Origin: Planctomycetaceae bacterium
GTDB lineage: Bacteria; Planctomycetota; Planctomycetia; Planctomycetales; Planctomycetaceae
Assembly (NCBI GenBank): GCA_021732785.1
Contig: JAKFUG010000004.1
Coordinates: forward strand, 1-64,000
Direction: 5' to 3'
DNA: 64,000 nt
Shown here in pieces: positions 14,247 through 23,305 of this stretch. Numbering within the stretch: position 1 is the stretch's first letter; the number at the start of each line of letters is the position of its first letter. Below the pieces are notes generated by a model. It was given only the letters and a program-made list of their open reading frames with translations, searched no databases and was not told the DNA's origin. The position numbers and the translations under genes are program-made.

Positions 14247-17200
14247 ATGATGCACCAGTCTAAAGGATTGTCTGCGCCGTCTGCTTTGTCCTCGAACGGA
14301 CACACCAACGGCAACGGTCACGCGACCCGTACTCTTCCCGAGCGACAGCCGATGCACATCGAGTTGACGTTCTGCCCCGCCGAAACCGACCCCTTCAACA
14401 CCGTGGAATGGGATTACCGCACGGCGCACATTAAAGATGAGAATGGCAAGGTTCTCTTCGAGCAGAACGACTGCGAGATTCCGAAGCCGTGGTCGGCCCT
14501 CGCCACCAACGTTGTCGTCAGCAAGTATTTCTACGGCGAACCGAACACCGCCGAGCGCGAACACAGCGTCAAGCAGGTGATTCATCGCGTCGCCCGGACG
14601 ATCGCCGACTGGGGCATCGCCGACGGTTACTTCGCGAGCAAGGAAGACGGCGAAAACTTCTACAAAGATCTCGCCTGGCTCTGCCTGCATCAATACGGCT
14701 CGTTCAATTCGCCGGTCTGGTTCAACGTCGGCCTGTTCCATCAGTACGGCGTCCGCGGCTGTCGCGGCAATTACTTCTGGAACAAGACGACCGAACAGAT
14801 CGAACGGCCGGAAACCTCTTACGAATATCCACAAGCGTCCGCGTGCTTCATTCAGTCGGTCGACGACAACATGGAAGACATCATGCGTCTCGCCACCAGC
14901 GAGGCCATGCTCTTCAAATTCGGCTCCGGCACCGGGACCGACCTGTCGACCATCCGCAGCGCGAAGGAAAAGCTCTCCGGTGGTGGAACGCCATCGGGTC
15001 CGCTGTCGTTCATGCGAGTCTACGATCAGATCGCTGCGGTGGTGAAGTCCGGCGGGAAGACCCGTCGCGCCGCCAAGATGCAATCCCTCAAAGACTGGCA
15101 TCCGGACATCCTCGACTTCATTCAGTGCAAACTGAAAGAAGAGAAGAAAGCCCGCGTGCTGATCGAGTCGGGCGAGTACGATTCCAACTTCAACGGCGAA
15201 GCGTACAGTTCGATCATGTTCCAGAACGCCAATCTCTCGGTCCGGCTCAGCGATGAGTTCATGCGGGCCGCGGAGACCGGCAAGAAGTGGAAGACCCGCT
15301 GGGTCACCGACGGCAACAAGGCCGGTCCGGAATACGACGCCAAATACGTCATGCGGCAGATGTCGGAAGGGGCCTGGTTCTGCGGCGACCCCGGCGTGCA
15401 GTACGATTCGACCATCAACCGCTGGCACACGTGCCCGAACTCGGGACGGATCAACGCGTCCAACCCGTGCTCGGAATACATGTTCCTCGACGACACCGCC
15501 TGCAACTTGGCGAGTCTCAATCTCCGCAAATTCCAGCGTCCCGATGCTCAGTTCGACATCGAACGCTACCGTCGGGCCGTGTCGATCTTCTTCACGGCGC
15601 AGGAAATTCTGGTCGATCATGCCAGCTATCCGACGCCGACGATTGCGAAAAACAGCCATCTGTATCGTCCGCTCGGTCTGGGTTACGCCAACCTCGGCAG
15701 CCTGCTGATGTCGATGGGCATCCCTTACGACAGCGACGCCGGTCGCGGGATCTGCGGGGCGCTCACCTCGATCATGCACGGTCAGGCGAACCTCACCAGT
15801 GCCCGCATGGCGAGCTACATGGGGCCGTTCGCCGGGTATGCGAACAACGCCGAACCGATGCTCCGCGTAATGCGAATGCACCGGGACGCGGTCGACCGTA
15901 TCGACAGCACCTGTCCCGATTATCTGCGGCAAGCCGCCAGCCAGGTGTGGGACGAATGCGTCGACGCCGGTCGGGCTTACGGTTACCGCAACGCCCAGGC
16001 CACGGTGCTCGCTCCGACCGGAACCATCGCCTTCATGATGGATTGCGATACGACCGGGATCGAACCGGACATCGCCCTCGTGAAGTACAAGCAACTCGCC
16101 GGTGGCGGGATGATGAAGATCGTCAACCGCACGGTGCCACTCGCGCTGAAGTCACTCGGTTACGATCAGGAGCAGATCGATCGCATGATTCAGCACATTG
16201 AATCGCGCGAAACAATCGAAGGAGCAACCGATCTCAAGCCCGAGCATGTCGCGGTCTTCGACTGTGCCTTCAAGGCCCAGAACGGAACGCGGACGATTGC
16301 CTGGCCGGCTCACATTACCATGATGGCGGCGGCCCAACCGTTCCTCTCGGGAGCGATCTCGAAGACGGTGAACATGCCCGCCGACTCGACGGTCGAAGAC
16401 ATCGAGAAGGCGTACATCGAAGGGTGGCGGCTCGGTCTCAAGGCTCTCGCGATTTATCGCGACGGCTCAAAGCAAAGCCAGCCGTTGTCGACGAAGAAGG
16501 AAGGGGACAAGCAGAAAGGGGCCGGTCAACCGGGTCAACCGCTGCGTCGTCGCCTGCCCTCCACACGGCACTCGCTCACCCACAAGTTCTCCGTCGGCGG
16601 TCACGAGGGGTACATCACGGTTGGCCTCTTTGAAGATGCCACGCCGGGGGAACTCTTCATCAGCATGGCGAAGGAAGGGAGCACCATCGGCGGGCTGATG
16701 GATGTCATCGGCACCGAAACGTCGATGTGTCTCCAGTACGGCGTCCCGCTGATCGTCCTCGTCGACAAGTTCTCACACTCGCGGTTTGAACCGTCGGGCT
16801 GGACCGGAAACCCGGACATTCCGAACGCGAAGAGCGTGGTCGATTACATCTTCCGCTGGATGGCGATCCAGTTCATCCCCGGCTTCCGTGAGGCGAACAC
16901 GCCGAACCGGTCGATGGGGGACGCCAAGGGGACAGGACTCGAAGGGGACGATCCCCCGGAAACGCATCGGACGGCCGAGGTCGCCGTCAAGGCAGAGCCC
17001 ACGACCTCGGCCGGTGCCCCTGACAAGCTCCCGACCGCCATTGCCCATCGGATGAACGGCAGTCTGAAGTTGAACGGCATGCTGGAAGCCGCGGTCGCCC
17101 GTTCGGCCGAGCATGCGGCCAGCGGTCCGATGATCCGCAGTCAGCAGTTCGCCAAGTTCCAGTCCGACGCCCCCAGTTGCGACAACTGCGGCGCGATCAC

Positions 17201-17261
17201 GGTCCGCAACGGCAACTGCTACCTGTGCCATAACTGTGGGAATAGCTTGGGATGCAGCTGA
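14247..17261 (+). CDS. nrdJ: Vitamin B12-dependent (class II) ribonucleotide reductase
   Basis: A 1004-residue class II ribonucleotide reductase, which makes deoxyribonucleotides using adenosylcobalamin and does not need oxygen. Landmarks are FNSPVWFNVGL (substrate region), QASACFIQSVDDNMEDI, FGSGTGTDLSTIRS, the active-site loop NPCSEYMF, DDTACNLASLNL, and the radical-site region LAPTGTIAFMMDCDTTG. The C-terminal third has the long-form extension (SVGGHEGYITVGLFEDATPGELFISMAKEGSTIGG and DKFSHSRFEPSGWTG) and ends in a zinc-ribbon-like CDNCG...CYLCHNCG that probably carries the reducing cysteines. The start is ATG 14247 with GGAG 8 bases upstream; a second ATG follows immediately. No intein is visible. 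It stands alone behind a structured leader. Confidence 0.96.
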   Translation: MMHQSKGLSAPSALSSNGHTNGNGHATRTLPERQPMHIELTFCPAETDPFNTVEWDYRTAHIKDENGKVLFEQNDCEIPKPWSALATNVVVSKYFYGEPNTAEREHSVKQVIHRVARTIADWGIADGYFASKEDGENFYKDLAWLCLHQYGSFNSPVWFNVGLFHQYGVRGCRGNYFWNKTTEQIERPETSYEYPQASACFIQSVDDNMEDIMRLATSEAMLFKFGSGTGTDLSTIRSAKEKLSGGGTPSGPLSFMRVYDQIAAVVKSGGKTRRAAKMQSLKDWHPDILDFIQCKLKEEKKARVLIESGEYDSNFNGEAYSSIMFQNANLSVRLSDEFMRAAETGKKWKTRWVTDGNKAGPEYDAKYVMRQMSEGAWFCGDPGVQYDSTINRWHTCPNSGRINASNPCSEYMFLDDTACNLASLNLRKFQRPDAQFDIERYRRAVSIFFTAQEILVDHASYPTPTIAKNSHLYRPLGLGYANLGSLLMSMGIPYDSDAGRGICGALTSIMHGQANLTSARMASYMGPFAGYANNAEPMLRVMRMHRDAVDRIDSTCPDYLRQAASQVWDECVDAGRAYGYRNAQATVLAPTGTIAFMMDCDTTGIEPDIALVKYKQLAGGGMMKIVNRTVPLALKSLGYDQEQIDRMIQHIESRETIEGATDLKPEHVAVFDCAFKAQNGTRTIAWPAHITMMAAAQPFLSGAISKTVNMPADSTVEDIEKAYIEGWRLGLKALAIYRDGSKQSQPLSTKKEGDKQKGAGQPGQPLRRRLPSTRHSLTHKFSVGGHEGYITVGLFEDATPGELFISMAKEGSTIGGLMDVIGTETSMCLQYGVPLIVLVDKFSHSRFEPSGWTGNPDIPNAKSVVDYIFRWMAIQFIPGFREANTPNRSMGDAKGTGLEGDDPPETHRTAEVAVKAEPTTSAGAPDKLPTAIAHRMNGSLKLNGMLEAAVARSAEHAASGPMIRSQQFAKFQSDAPSCDNCGAITVRNGNCYLCHNCGNSLGCS

Positions 17262-17267
17262 GAAATT

Positions 17268-17356
17268 GGCTAAGGGCTAAGGGTTGATGGCTAAGGGACG
17301 GAGCAGATTCAACAGATCGCCTCTTTCCCTTAGCTCTTAGCCCTGAACCCTTAGCC
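17268..17356. repeat. Palindromic element rich in CTAAGGG (family E)
   Basis: Left half GGCTAAGGGCTAAGGG followed by GGCTAAGGGA; right half TCCCTTAGCTCTTAGCCC and ACCCTTAGCC, the complement of the left. It begins only seven bases after the nrdJ stop codon. Single copy in this window. Confidence 0.8.
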
Positions 17357-17408
17357 TCCCCGAACAGCCGGCGACGTTGGTGAAGGATTGCCGCGTTGTT
17401 GGCGTGAA

Positions 17409-17445
17409 CGCCCCGGTCAACGGATCGACCGGGGCGTTTCACTTT
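17409..17445 (+). terminator. Rho-independent terminator after nrdJ
   Basis: A perfect 10-base stem CGCCCCGGTC/GACCGGGGCG with a short loop, followed by TTTCACTTTTT. It is the best candidate for ending the nrdJ transcript. Confidence 0.75.
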
Positions 17446-17473
17446 TTGTAGCCGTGCGAATTGTGCAATCTTG

Positions 17474-17530
17474 GTGTGCCACTGGCTCTGCCAGTGTCTT
17501 TTGAATGCACTGGCAGAGCTAGTGGCACAC
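17474..17530. repeat. Palindromic repeat family D (copy 2, short spacer)
   Basis: Arms GTGTGCCACTGGCTCTGCCA and complement TGGCAGAGCTAGTGGCACAC with a spacer of only about 16 bases. It lies between the converging nrdJ and dnaB genes. Confidence 0.92.
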
Positions 17531-17537
17531 AAGAGCA

Positions 17538-18905
17538 TCAACCGAAGTTATCCATCGCGCCGCCTTCGAGGGCGGAGTAATCCTCGAAGCGCATGGACTC
17601 TTTCCGCCAGCGCAGGGTGACGATCCCCGTTGGGCCGCTGCGGTGTTTGGCGACGATGATTTCGGCTTCACCGGGACGGTCGGACGGATCGTACGCGTCC
17701 GGGCGGTGCAGGAACATGACGATGTCGGCGTCCTGTTCGATGGCCCCGCTCTCGCGCAAGTCGGCGAGCCGGGGCCGCTTGTCTTCACGAAGTTCCACGC
17801 CGCGGTTGAGCTGCGACAGCGCGATCACCGGCAGACTGTTTTCCTTGGCGATACCCTTCAATCGGCGGGTGATCTGCGCGATCTGCTGTTCGCGGTTGCT
17901 CTTCTTGTCTTCCGGCTCGATGAGTTGCAGATAGTCGATAATCACCAGTCCGATATTGTTGCGGCGTTTCAATCGCCGTGTGATCGCACTGATCTGACCG
18001 ACCGTGCGGCCGGGGGAATCATCAATAAACATCGGCAAACTGCTCAGTTCGTTTGCCGCCTGGAGTAGCGAGTTCCGCTCGGGTTCATCGAGCAGTCCCT
18101 TTCGCAACCTGTGACCATCGAGCCGGGCACGGATACACAAGAAACGTTCGGCGATTTCGAGTTTGGACTGTTCCAGACTGAAGATGAGCACTCCGCATTC
18201 CGCGGGGCCGGCGACCCATTCAGCGAGGTTACAGACGAACGCCGTTTTCCCCATCGACGGTCGCGCGGCCACGATCACCAACTCGGCTGGCTGGAAGCCG
18301 TTGGTCTGGCGATCGAGATCCGTGAATCCCGTCGGCAAGCCGCTGATCGAACCTTCTTTGCCGATGCGGGTATTGATGCGGTCCATCGTGTCGAGCAGGA
18401 TCTCGTCGAGGCTGATTTTCGCCCCGCTTTCCTGCTGTTCGAGGATGCCGAACACCCCTTTTTCGGCGAGCGTGAGAATGTCCGCGGTATCAGTGCTGCC
18501 GTCGTAACACTCCTTGAGAACTTCGGTGCAGACGTTCGTCAAACTGCGCTGAATCCACTTGTCGCGGACGATCTCCGCATAGTATTTAACGTGGGCCGCA
18601 TGCGGGACCGCGGCGAGAATTTCGAGGATGTACGGCACGCCGCCGACATCGGCGAGTTGCTGGCGAGCATCGAGTTCTTCCGACAGCGTGACGGCATCGA
18701 TGCCGCGCACGCCGGCTTCCGACATGCGGTAGATCGCGCCGTAAATCAGTTGATGTTTTTCGCTGTAGAAGTGCGTCGCCTGCAGAAAGTCGGCGACTTC
18801 ATCGAGCGATTCGTTATGCAGCAGGATACTGCCAAGGACGCTTTGCTCGGCGACGAGATTCTGCGGTGGCAACTTGCCCTGAAAGTTCGCGGACATGTCG
18901 GCCAT
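17538..18905 (-). CDS. dnaB: Replicative DNA helicase DnaB
   Basis: A 455-residue hexameric helicase that unwinds DNA at the replication fork. The N-terminal domain is visible (PPQNLVAEQSVLGSILL, residues about 13-30), then the linker region, then the RecA-like ATPase with SGLPTGFTDLDRQTNGFQP, Walker A ARPSMGKTAF (about 214-223), Walker B-like LVIIDYLQLIEP and the VIALSQLNRGVE motif. The start is ATG 18905 with GAGG 6 bases upstream; an in-frame GTG four codons earlier is less likely. It is the last gene of the L25-pth-rpsF-ssb-rplI-dnaB series. No intein. Confidence 0.96.
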   Translation of the reverse strand: MADMSANFQGKLPPQNLVAEQSVLGSILLHNESLDEVADFLQATHFYSEKHQLIYGAIYRMSEAGVRGIDAVTLSEELDARQQLADVGGVPYILEILAAVPHAAHVKYYAEIVRDKWIQRSLTNVCTEVLKECYDGSTDTADILTLAEKGVFGILEQQESGAKISLDEILLDTMDRINTRIGKEGSISGLPTGFTDLDRQTNGFQPAELVIVAARPSMGKTAFVCNLAEWVAGPAECGVLIFSLEQSKLEIAERFLCIRARLDGHRLRKGLLDEPERNSLLQAANELSSLPMFIDDSPGRTVGQISAITRRLKRRNNIGLVIIDYLQLIEPEDKKSNREQQIAQITRRLKGIAKENSLPVIALSQLNRGVELREDKRPRLADLRESGAIEQDADIVMFLHRPDAYDPSDRPGEAEIIVAKHRSGPTGIVTLRWRKESMRFEDYSALEGGAMDNFG

Positions 18906-18944
18906 GAAAGTCCTCACCAGCCACAGGTCAGCAGAATTTGAATG

Positions 18945-19008
18945 AGCAGCACGGCGCTAGCCGCCGGTTTCGGAATCATGATTCACCGGCGGCTAGCGCC
19001 GTGCCGCT
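18945..19008. repeat. Palindromic element with CTAGCCGCCGG arms (family F)
   Basis: A nearly perfect palindrome of 64 bp. The arm GGCGCTAGCCGCCGGT is matched by ACCGGCGGCTAGCGCC across a 15-base spacer. It sits between rplI and dnaB, just upstream of the dnaB ribosome site. Single copy here. Confidence 0.88.
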
Positions 19009-19015
19009 CACGGAG

Positions 19016-19049
19016 TGGAAAAGCCCCCGGTGTTGATAACCGGGGGCCT
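19016..19049 (-). terminator. Rho-independent terminator after rplI
   Basis: On the reverse strand the stem GCCCCCGGTT/ACCGGGGGC is followed by TTTTCC. It lies 43 bases downstream of the rplI stop, so it may attenuate transcription between rplI and dnaB. Confidence 0.75.
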
Positions 19050-19091
19050 TAATTCATGATCTATTCACACACTGTCCGACCATGTCGGGCA

Positions 19092-19634
19092 TTACTTCTT
19101 CGCAGCGGCCTTGGCGGCGGCGGCAGTCGCCGTGGCCTTCGCGGACGGAACCACCCAGACCTTCACTTCAGTTTTGATGTCGCCCGTGAGTTGAATCTTC
19201 ACGGTGTACATTCCGAGTTCCTTCAGCGGGCCGTCCAGCTTGACGTGATCTTCCTCGATCGCGTACCCCGCGGACATGAGGGCCTTGCTGATATCGATGC
19301 CGACGATCGAGCCGTACAGATGGCCTTCTTCGTTGGCATTGGCTTCGAGCGTCACGCTGTACTTGGCAACGCGATCGGCGAGCGACGACAACGCTTGAAT
19401 TTTCTGCTTCTGAATCTCGGCGAGTTTCGTCTGGTGCTGCATCACGCGACGCTTGTTCTCGTCGGTCGCGATGGTGGCATAGCCCTGCGGCAACAAATAG
19501 TTGCGGGCATAACCGGGCTTCACCTTCACGATGTCGCCCTGCTTGCCGAGGGTGACGACGTCTTCCGCCAGCATCAGTTCGACTTGACGATGAGTCCGGG
19601 GACGACCGGAAGCCGTTAAATTACCGCGAGCCAT
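19092..19634 (-). CDS. rplI: 50S ribosomal protein L9
   Basis: L9 binds 23S rRNA at the base of the L1 stalk. The conserved N-terminal domain is VELMLAEDVVTLGKQGDIVKVKPGYARNYLLPQGYA (residues about 18-53), followed by the long connecting helix (KRRVMQHQTKLAEIQKQKIQAL) and the C-terminal domain ending about residue 160. Compared with typical L9 (about 150 aa), this protein has a 16-residue N-terminal extension, supported by a GAAGGA ribosome site before this ATG, and an Ala/Lys-rich tail. It lies between ssb and dnaB. Confidence 0.96.
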   Translation of the reverse strand: MARGNLTASGRPRTHRQVELMLAEDVVTLGKQGDIVKVKPGYARNYLLPQGYATIATDENKRRVMQHQTKLAEIQKQKIQALSSLADRVAKYSVTLEANANEEGHLYGSIVGIDISKALMSAGYAIEEDHVKLDGPLKELGMYTVKIQLTGDIKTEVKVWVVPSAKATATAAAAKAAAKK

Positions 19635-19725
19635 GAATCAGTTTCCTTCGCAGGATCACGCGGCTGTTTGCCGTCGCACATCCACAATCTCAATCGGATT
19701 ACGAGTGATCGTCACTCGTGATGAA

Positions 19726-20265
19726 TTAAAATGGAACTTCGTCATCGGGCGGGCTACCGCCGTCATCACCACTGCTGTATTGGCTGCCGCCGTAATCGGG
19801 CTGGTCTTGCGGAGGTTCGGCCGCTTGAGCCGGGCGTCCGCCACCGGTTCGCTGCTGCCCCCCGGAATATCCGCCGCCGCCACCATTCCCGCTGCCGCCA
19901 CTACTTCCACCGCCGGCAGGAGCGTCGCCGCGGCTGCCGAGCATGGTCATATTCTCGCCCACCACGGTCATGCGGGAACGCTTTTTACCAGTTTCCTTGT
20001 CATCCCACGAGTCCGTTTTCAGCCGGCCTTCGATCAACACGGGCCGCCCTTTGGCCAGGTATTCCCCGGCGATTTCCGCCGTCCGGCCCCAGAGGGTGAC
20101 ATCGACAAACGTGACTTCTTCCCGCTTGGAATTCGTCTGCTTATCGAACCACTGATGATTGACCGCGAGGCCGATCTCGGTGACTGCCGTTCCGCCCGCC
20201 GTGTACTTCACCTGCGGATCGCGAGTGAGGTTGCCGAGCAGAATGACTTTATTGAAACTCGCCAT
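19726..20265 (-). CDS. ssb: Single-stranded DNA-binding protein
   Basis: A 179-residue SSB. The OB-fold domain occupies residues 1-110 (FNKVILLGNLTRDPQVKYT, GRPVLIEGRLKTDSWDDKETGKK). It is followed by a long Gly/Ser-rich disordered linker and the canonical acidic tip DDEVPF, which docks replication and repair proteins. A GAGGAG ribosome site precedes the ATG. Position between rpsF and rplI is the classic bacterial order. Confidence 0.97.
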   Translation of the reverse strand: MASFNKVILLGNLTRDPQVKYTAGGTAVTEIGLAVNHQWFDKQTNSKREEVTFVDVTLWGRTAEIAGEYLAKGRPVLIEGRLKTDSWDDKETGKKRSRMTVVGENMTMLGSRGDAPAGGGSSGGSGNGGGGGYSGGQQRTGGGRPAQAAEPPQDQPDYGGSQYSSGDDGGSPPDDEVPF

Positions 20266-20344
20266 GAACGGGACTCCTCGTCAGGCCGCGCACCGTCGCC
20301 GCGTCCCCTCGTCAGCGGACCCTGTGTCCGCTGCCCCCTTCAGA

Positions 20345-20779
20345 TTAGCGATCGTCGGGAACAAAGTCTTCCCCGCCGCCGCGACGATCACGTCCGCCGC
20401 TGCCTTCGGCCCGGTCCGGCTTCTGTTCGGGGCTGTGAATCGTGCCGTCCTGCGTGGTCAATGCCTGCACCATGGCATCGAAGATGACCTTGGGGTGGCG
20501 GATGATCACTTGTCGCAAAACCGCATCGTTCAGTTTGAATAACCGATCGAGTTCCGGAGCCTGACCGCCGTCCATCGTGAAACACGCAAGGTAATACAAC
20601 CCCTTGCGCTGGTTCTCGATCGGATAGCAGAGCTTGCCTTCCTGCCAAGGACGCGAGGCGACCACCGACGCGCCAACGCGTTCCAGCATGCCGAGCACGG
20701 CCTTCTCGGTCCCATCCGGATCGGACGCGAACCGGTTGCTGTCGAGCAGGAACATCCCTTCGTAGGTATACACTGACAC
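20345..20779 (-). CDS. rpsF: 30S ribosomal protein S6
   Basis: A 144-residue S6, which pairs with S18 on the 30S platform. The family pattern is clear: VYTYEGMFLLDSNR at the N-terminus, VGASVVASRPWQEGKLCYPIENQRKGLYYLACF in the centre, and RLFKLNDAVLRQVIIRHP. The start is a GTG at 20779 with GGAG 8 bases upstream. The open frame continuing upstream of it is not supported. The tail of about 35 residues beyond the fold is charged and Gly/Arg-rich (EGSGGRDRRGGGEDF). Confidence 0.95.
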   Translation of the reverse strand: MSVYTYEGMFLLDSNRFASDPDGTEKAVLGMLERVGASVVASRPWQEGKLCYPIENQRKGLYYLACFTMDGGQAPELDRLFKLNDAVLRQVIIRHPKVIFDAMVQALTTQDGTIHSPEQKPDRAEGSGGRDRRGGGEDFVPDDR

Positions 20780-20898
20780 GTCGTCATCTCCAGGGGCGGG
20801 TCGTCCGCGGGACCACACTTCGCCAAGGCTCACTTTGCGTGGATTCGAAACTTCATCTTGTATCGTGCCGTCACCAAATTTCAATGCGACGCGGAAAT

Positions 20899-21516
20899 TC
20901 ACGGCGACTTCGGCTTCGGTGACTTCTCGCCGGAAGAACTTTCTCCCGGCGGGGTGCCGCTGTTGAACGCATTCATCGCGGCGTCCATGCCGTCTTTCGC
21001 CCACATCTCCACGGCCTGCGCGGCTTTCCGAACGGCCGCATCGATCTCCGGTAACTCGTCTTTCTTGAACTTGGCCAGCACAAAAGTCGCAGCATCCATA
21101 AACGCCGGCGGTCGATCCACTCCAATTCGCAACCGACCGACGACTTCCGTTCCCAGCGTCTGCAGGATACTCAGTAATCCTTTTTGTCCGCCTGCCGAGC
21201 CCGAAGCCCGCAACCGGATTTGTCCCAATTTCAAATTCAGATCATCGCAGACCACCAGCACATCGGTCAGCGGGATCTGAAAAAACTTCACCAGCGGCTG
21301 CACACTTCGTCCGCTGAGATTCATGTACGTTTGCGGGGCGACGAGCAATAACCGCTCGGTCCCGCATTGCACTTCGCGAAGCTCGGCTTCAAACCGCGAT
21401 TTCGGACGACCGGCGGAACCCCGTTTCGCGAGTTCGTCGAGCAGATCGAAACCGATGTTGTGTCTCGTCCCGGAGTACTTCTCGCCGGGATTTCCCAGCC
21501 CGACCACGAGTTTCAT
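20899..21516 (-). CDS. pth: Peptidyl-tRNA hydrolase
   Basis: Pth releases tRNA from prematurely terminated peptidyl-tRNA. Active-site residues are present: N9 in GLGNPG, H19 in GTRHNIGFD, the YMNLSG Asn, and the catalytic Asp of VVCDDLNLKLG. The GSAGGQKGLLSI segment matches the family GS.GGHNGL motif with Gln in place of His. Length (205 aa) is normal with an unusual Pro/Ser/Lys-rich tail. It lies between L25 and S6 genes. Confidence 0.96.
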   Translation of the reverse strand: MKLVVGLGNPGEKYSGTRHNIGFDLLDELAKRGSAGRPKSRFEAELREVQCGTERLLLVAPQTYMNLSGRSVQPLVKFFQIPLTDVLVVCDDLNLKLGQIRLRASGSAGGQKGLLSILQTLGTEVVGRLRIGVDRPPAFMDAATFVLAKFKKDELPEIDAAVRKAAQAVEMWAKDGMDAAMNAFNSGTPPGESSSGEKSPKPKSP

Positions 21517-21572
21517 GTTCGGACCTGCCGTCTTCGTTCCGAAGCCTGCCAGCCGTGAGGATTAACTCACGA

Positions 21573-22235
21573 CTACTTCTTCTTGCCGGCCTCCTTCTTG
21601 TCGTCGCCCGCCGCGGCATCCGCCGCCGGCTTCTTGCCGATGACTTCCGGTTCGGCAACCGAACCATCGGTCGGAAGTGCATCCTTGGTTTGGACTTGCA
21701 CCACATGGACGACAATCGCGTCGCCGGGGGTCTGGCAGTGAGCGCTTTCGGGCAACTCCAGATCCTTCACATGGATCGCCTGACCCACGTTGAGGCTGCC
21801 GATTTTCACAACAATCGTGTCGGGAATGAGATACGCCAGGCAGTCGAGCGTCACGCTGTGCAGCGGTTGTTCCAGCACGCCACCGGAAAGTGATCCCGGC
21901 GCGGTTCCCTTCAGAACCAGCGGCACGTGCAGGGTGATCCGTTCGTTCGGATCGACCCGCATCAGGTCAAAATGGGTGATGTGCTCGCCGAAGGCATCCC
22001 ATTGGACTTCGCGGATGAGGGCCTTGTCCTGCTTGCCCGAAACGTCGAGATCGACGACTTTCGAGCCGGATTTCACGATCGAAGTGAAGACGTCGCGGGC
22101 CACTTTGACCAGCGTGGTGTCTTTCGCGTGACCGTAAACATTGCCGGGGACGAGCCCATCCCAACGGAGACGACGGCAGGCCGCCGAGCCCTGTTCGGTC
22201 CGGGGTTCGGCGACGAGTTTGACTTCCTTCGACAT
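21573..22235 (-). CDS. rplY: 50S ribosomal protein L25 (long, Ctc/general-stress form)
   Basis: A 220-residue two-domain L25, which binds 5S rRNA. The N-terminal 5S-binding domain (residues 1-95: LVAEPRTEQGSAACRRLRWDGLVPGNVYG) is followed by the Ctc/TL5 C-terminal beta domain (HVPLVLKGTAPGSLSGGVLEQPLHSVTLDCL) and an acidic/Lys-rich tail. It is the first gene of the series running into pth. Confidence 0.95.
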   Translation of the reverse strand: MSKEVKLVAEPRTEQGSAACRRLRWDGLVPGNVYGHAKDTTLVKVARDVFTSIVKSGSKVVDLDVSGKQDKALIREVQWDAFGEHITHFDLMRVDPNERITLHVPLVLKGTAPGSLSGGVLEQPLHSVTLDCLAYLIPDTIVVKIGSLNVGQAIHVKDLELPESAHCQTPGDAIVVHVVQVQTKDALPTDGSVAEPEVIGKKPAADAAAGDDKKEAGKKK

Positions 22236-22450
22236 GATCCTACCTGTTCAGCACCGCCGTGGAGCGGGCGCGCTCATTCGATAAAATACGGGAAAACCGC
22301 ACGAACCAGCCGTCGAGGGGAGCCCGAGACGGTCCGCGCGGGAATCGGAAAGTGTACCGCAGCCGCCCCAGGGTTGCAACGGCACGAAATCCGCTTGAAT
22401 TCTGTCGACAACAATCGCCACCCTCCGGAACAAAAGTTTACTTCCAAGCT

Positions 22451-23044
22451 TCAGACATCAATTTCATCCGGTTCGGCGAGGACCTCTTCCAATAGCATCC
22501 GCAGTTTCATCTGATCGGCCAATTCGTACACCAATTCGGTTTCGGCTCGATTCACGCGGAGCATCACCTGCTTCACATCCCGCCGGCTTTTGTGGCTCCC
22601 TTTGCTGATCCAGATGAGCTTGGAAAGAACAAGATCGGGACGGCTGGCAACGGGCATCTCCAATCCGGGAAGAATCTCAATCTCGACCGCACGCCCCAGA
22701 CTGCCTGGTACCAAATCACCGGCGTAAAGAGCAAGCTTCAGCATTGAGTCGTTGTCGAAAATCTGAAACTGTTGTCCCAAAACGACGGCGTGACCAATGG
22801 ACGCTTCATCGTAAACAAAACGGTGCTGTTTCAATTGATCCAGGAAGTTCGAAAGTTGCGTTTGGATGACGTCAGCATCGACGACAAAATGAACAGTCCC
22901 TGTCAAATCGGGATCACCGTAAGCAATCGCCGCGGCACCACCAGTGAGGAAGTATCGCACTCGACAGGTGCGAAGGATTTCCGAGACGCGCGCCAGACAA
23001 CTCCGAAATTCATCGAGTTGGAACACGGTCCAGGTGCTCCTCAA
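22451..23044 (-). CDS. Nucleotidyltransferase-fold protein (MNT/DUF6036-like)
   Basis: A 197-residue protein with a nucleotidyltransferase-like N-terminus: RYFLTGGAAAIAYGDPDLTGTVHFVVDAD (residues about 31-59) has the GG-x-A motif and a closing acidic strand. The canonical DxD is reduced to VVDAD, so catalytic competence is uncertain. The C-terminal part is helical (LVLSKLIWISKG, DVKQVMLRVNRAETELVYELADQM). The first 35 bases overlap the end of the upstream 80-residue gene, an arrangement like toxin-antitoxin pairs. The exact substrate is unknown. Confidence 0.7.
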   Translation of the reverse strand: MRSTWTVFQLDEFRSCLARVSEILRTCRVRYFLTGGAAAIAYGDPDLTGTVHFVVDADVIQTQLSNFLDQLKQHRFVYDEASIGHAVVLGQQFQIFDNDSMLKLALYAGDLVPGSLGRAVEIEILPGLEMPVASRPDLVLSKLIWISKGSHKSRRDVKQVMLRVNRAETELVYELADQMKLRMLLEEVLAEPDEIDV

Positions 23045-23252
23045 TGAGTTTCCGGCATTCGGGATTGTGACCGTAAATCCACAGTGCGACCTGCCACTTC
23101 ATCTCTTCAGGTGACAACGGCCCACGCTCCGCCGTAATACACCGCTCGATGTTCCATTGCGCCCATTGGTTAAGTTCCAGCATCCGCGCGATTTTCTGCG
23201 CGGGCGTCATCGCATCGACAGCGGCTCGGTATGTGTCTTCCACCAGCGACAT
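23010..23252 (-). CDS. Small conserved-looking protein paired with the nucleotidyltransferase gene
   Basis: An 80-residue helical protein (VEDTYRAAVDAMTPAQKIARMLELNQWAQWNIERCI, then SPEEMKWQVALWIYGHNPECRKLIEEHLDRV). It lies upstream of, and overlaps by 35 bases, the nucleotidyltransferase-fold gene. Composition and layout suggest a partner or antitoxin-like protein, but no DNA-binding motif is evident. I do not recognise a characterised family. Confidence 0.65.
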   Translation of the reverse strand: MSLVEDTYRAAVDAMTPAQKIARMLELNQWAQWNIERCITAERGPLSPEEMKWQVALWIYGHNPECRKLIEEHLDRVPTR

Positions 23253-23305
23253 CGCACGGACTCCTGACGCTCATCTTAACAGCTCAGGGCGACGATCGCG
23301 ATGCG

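Noticed and set aside
14118-16094. 658-residue open frame opposite nrdJ
   Set aside because: Shadow frame: long because of codon bias in the forward gene; composition is His/Arg/Glu-rich with no domain.
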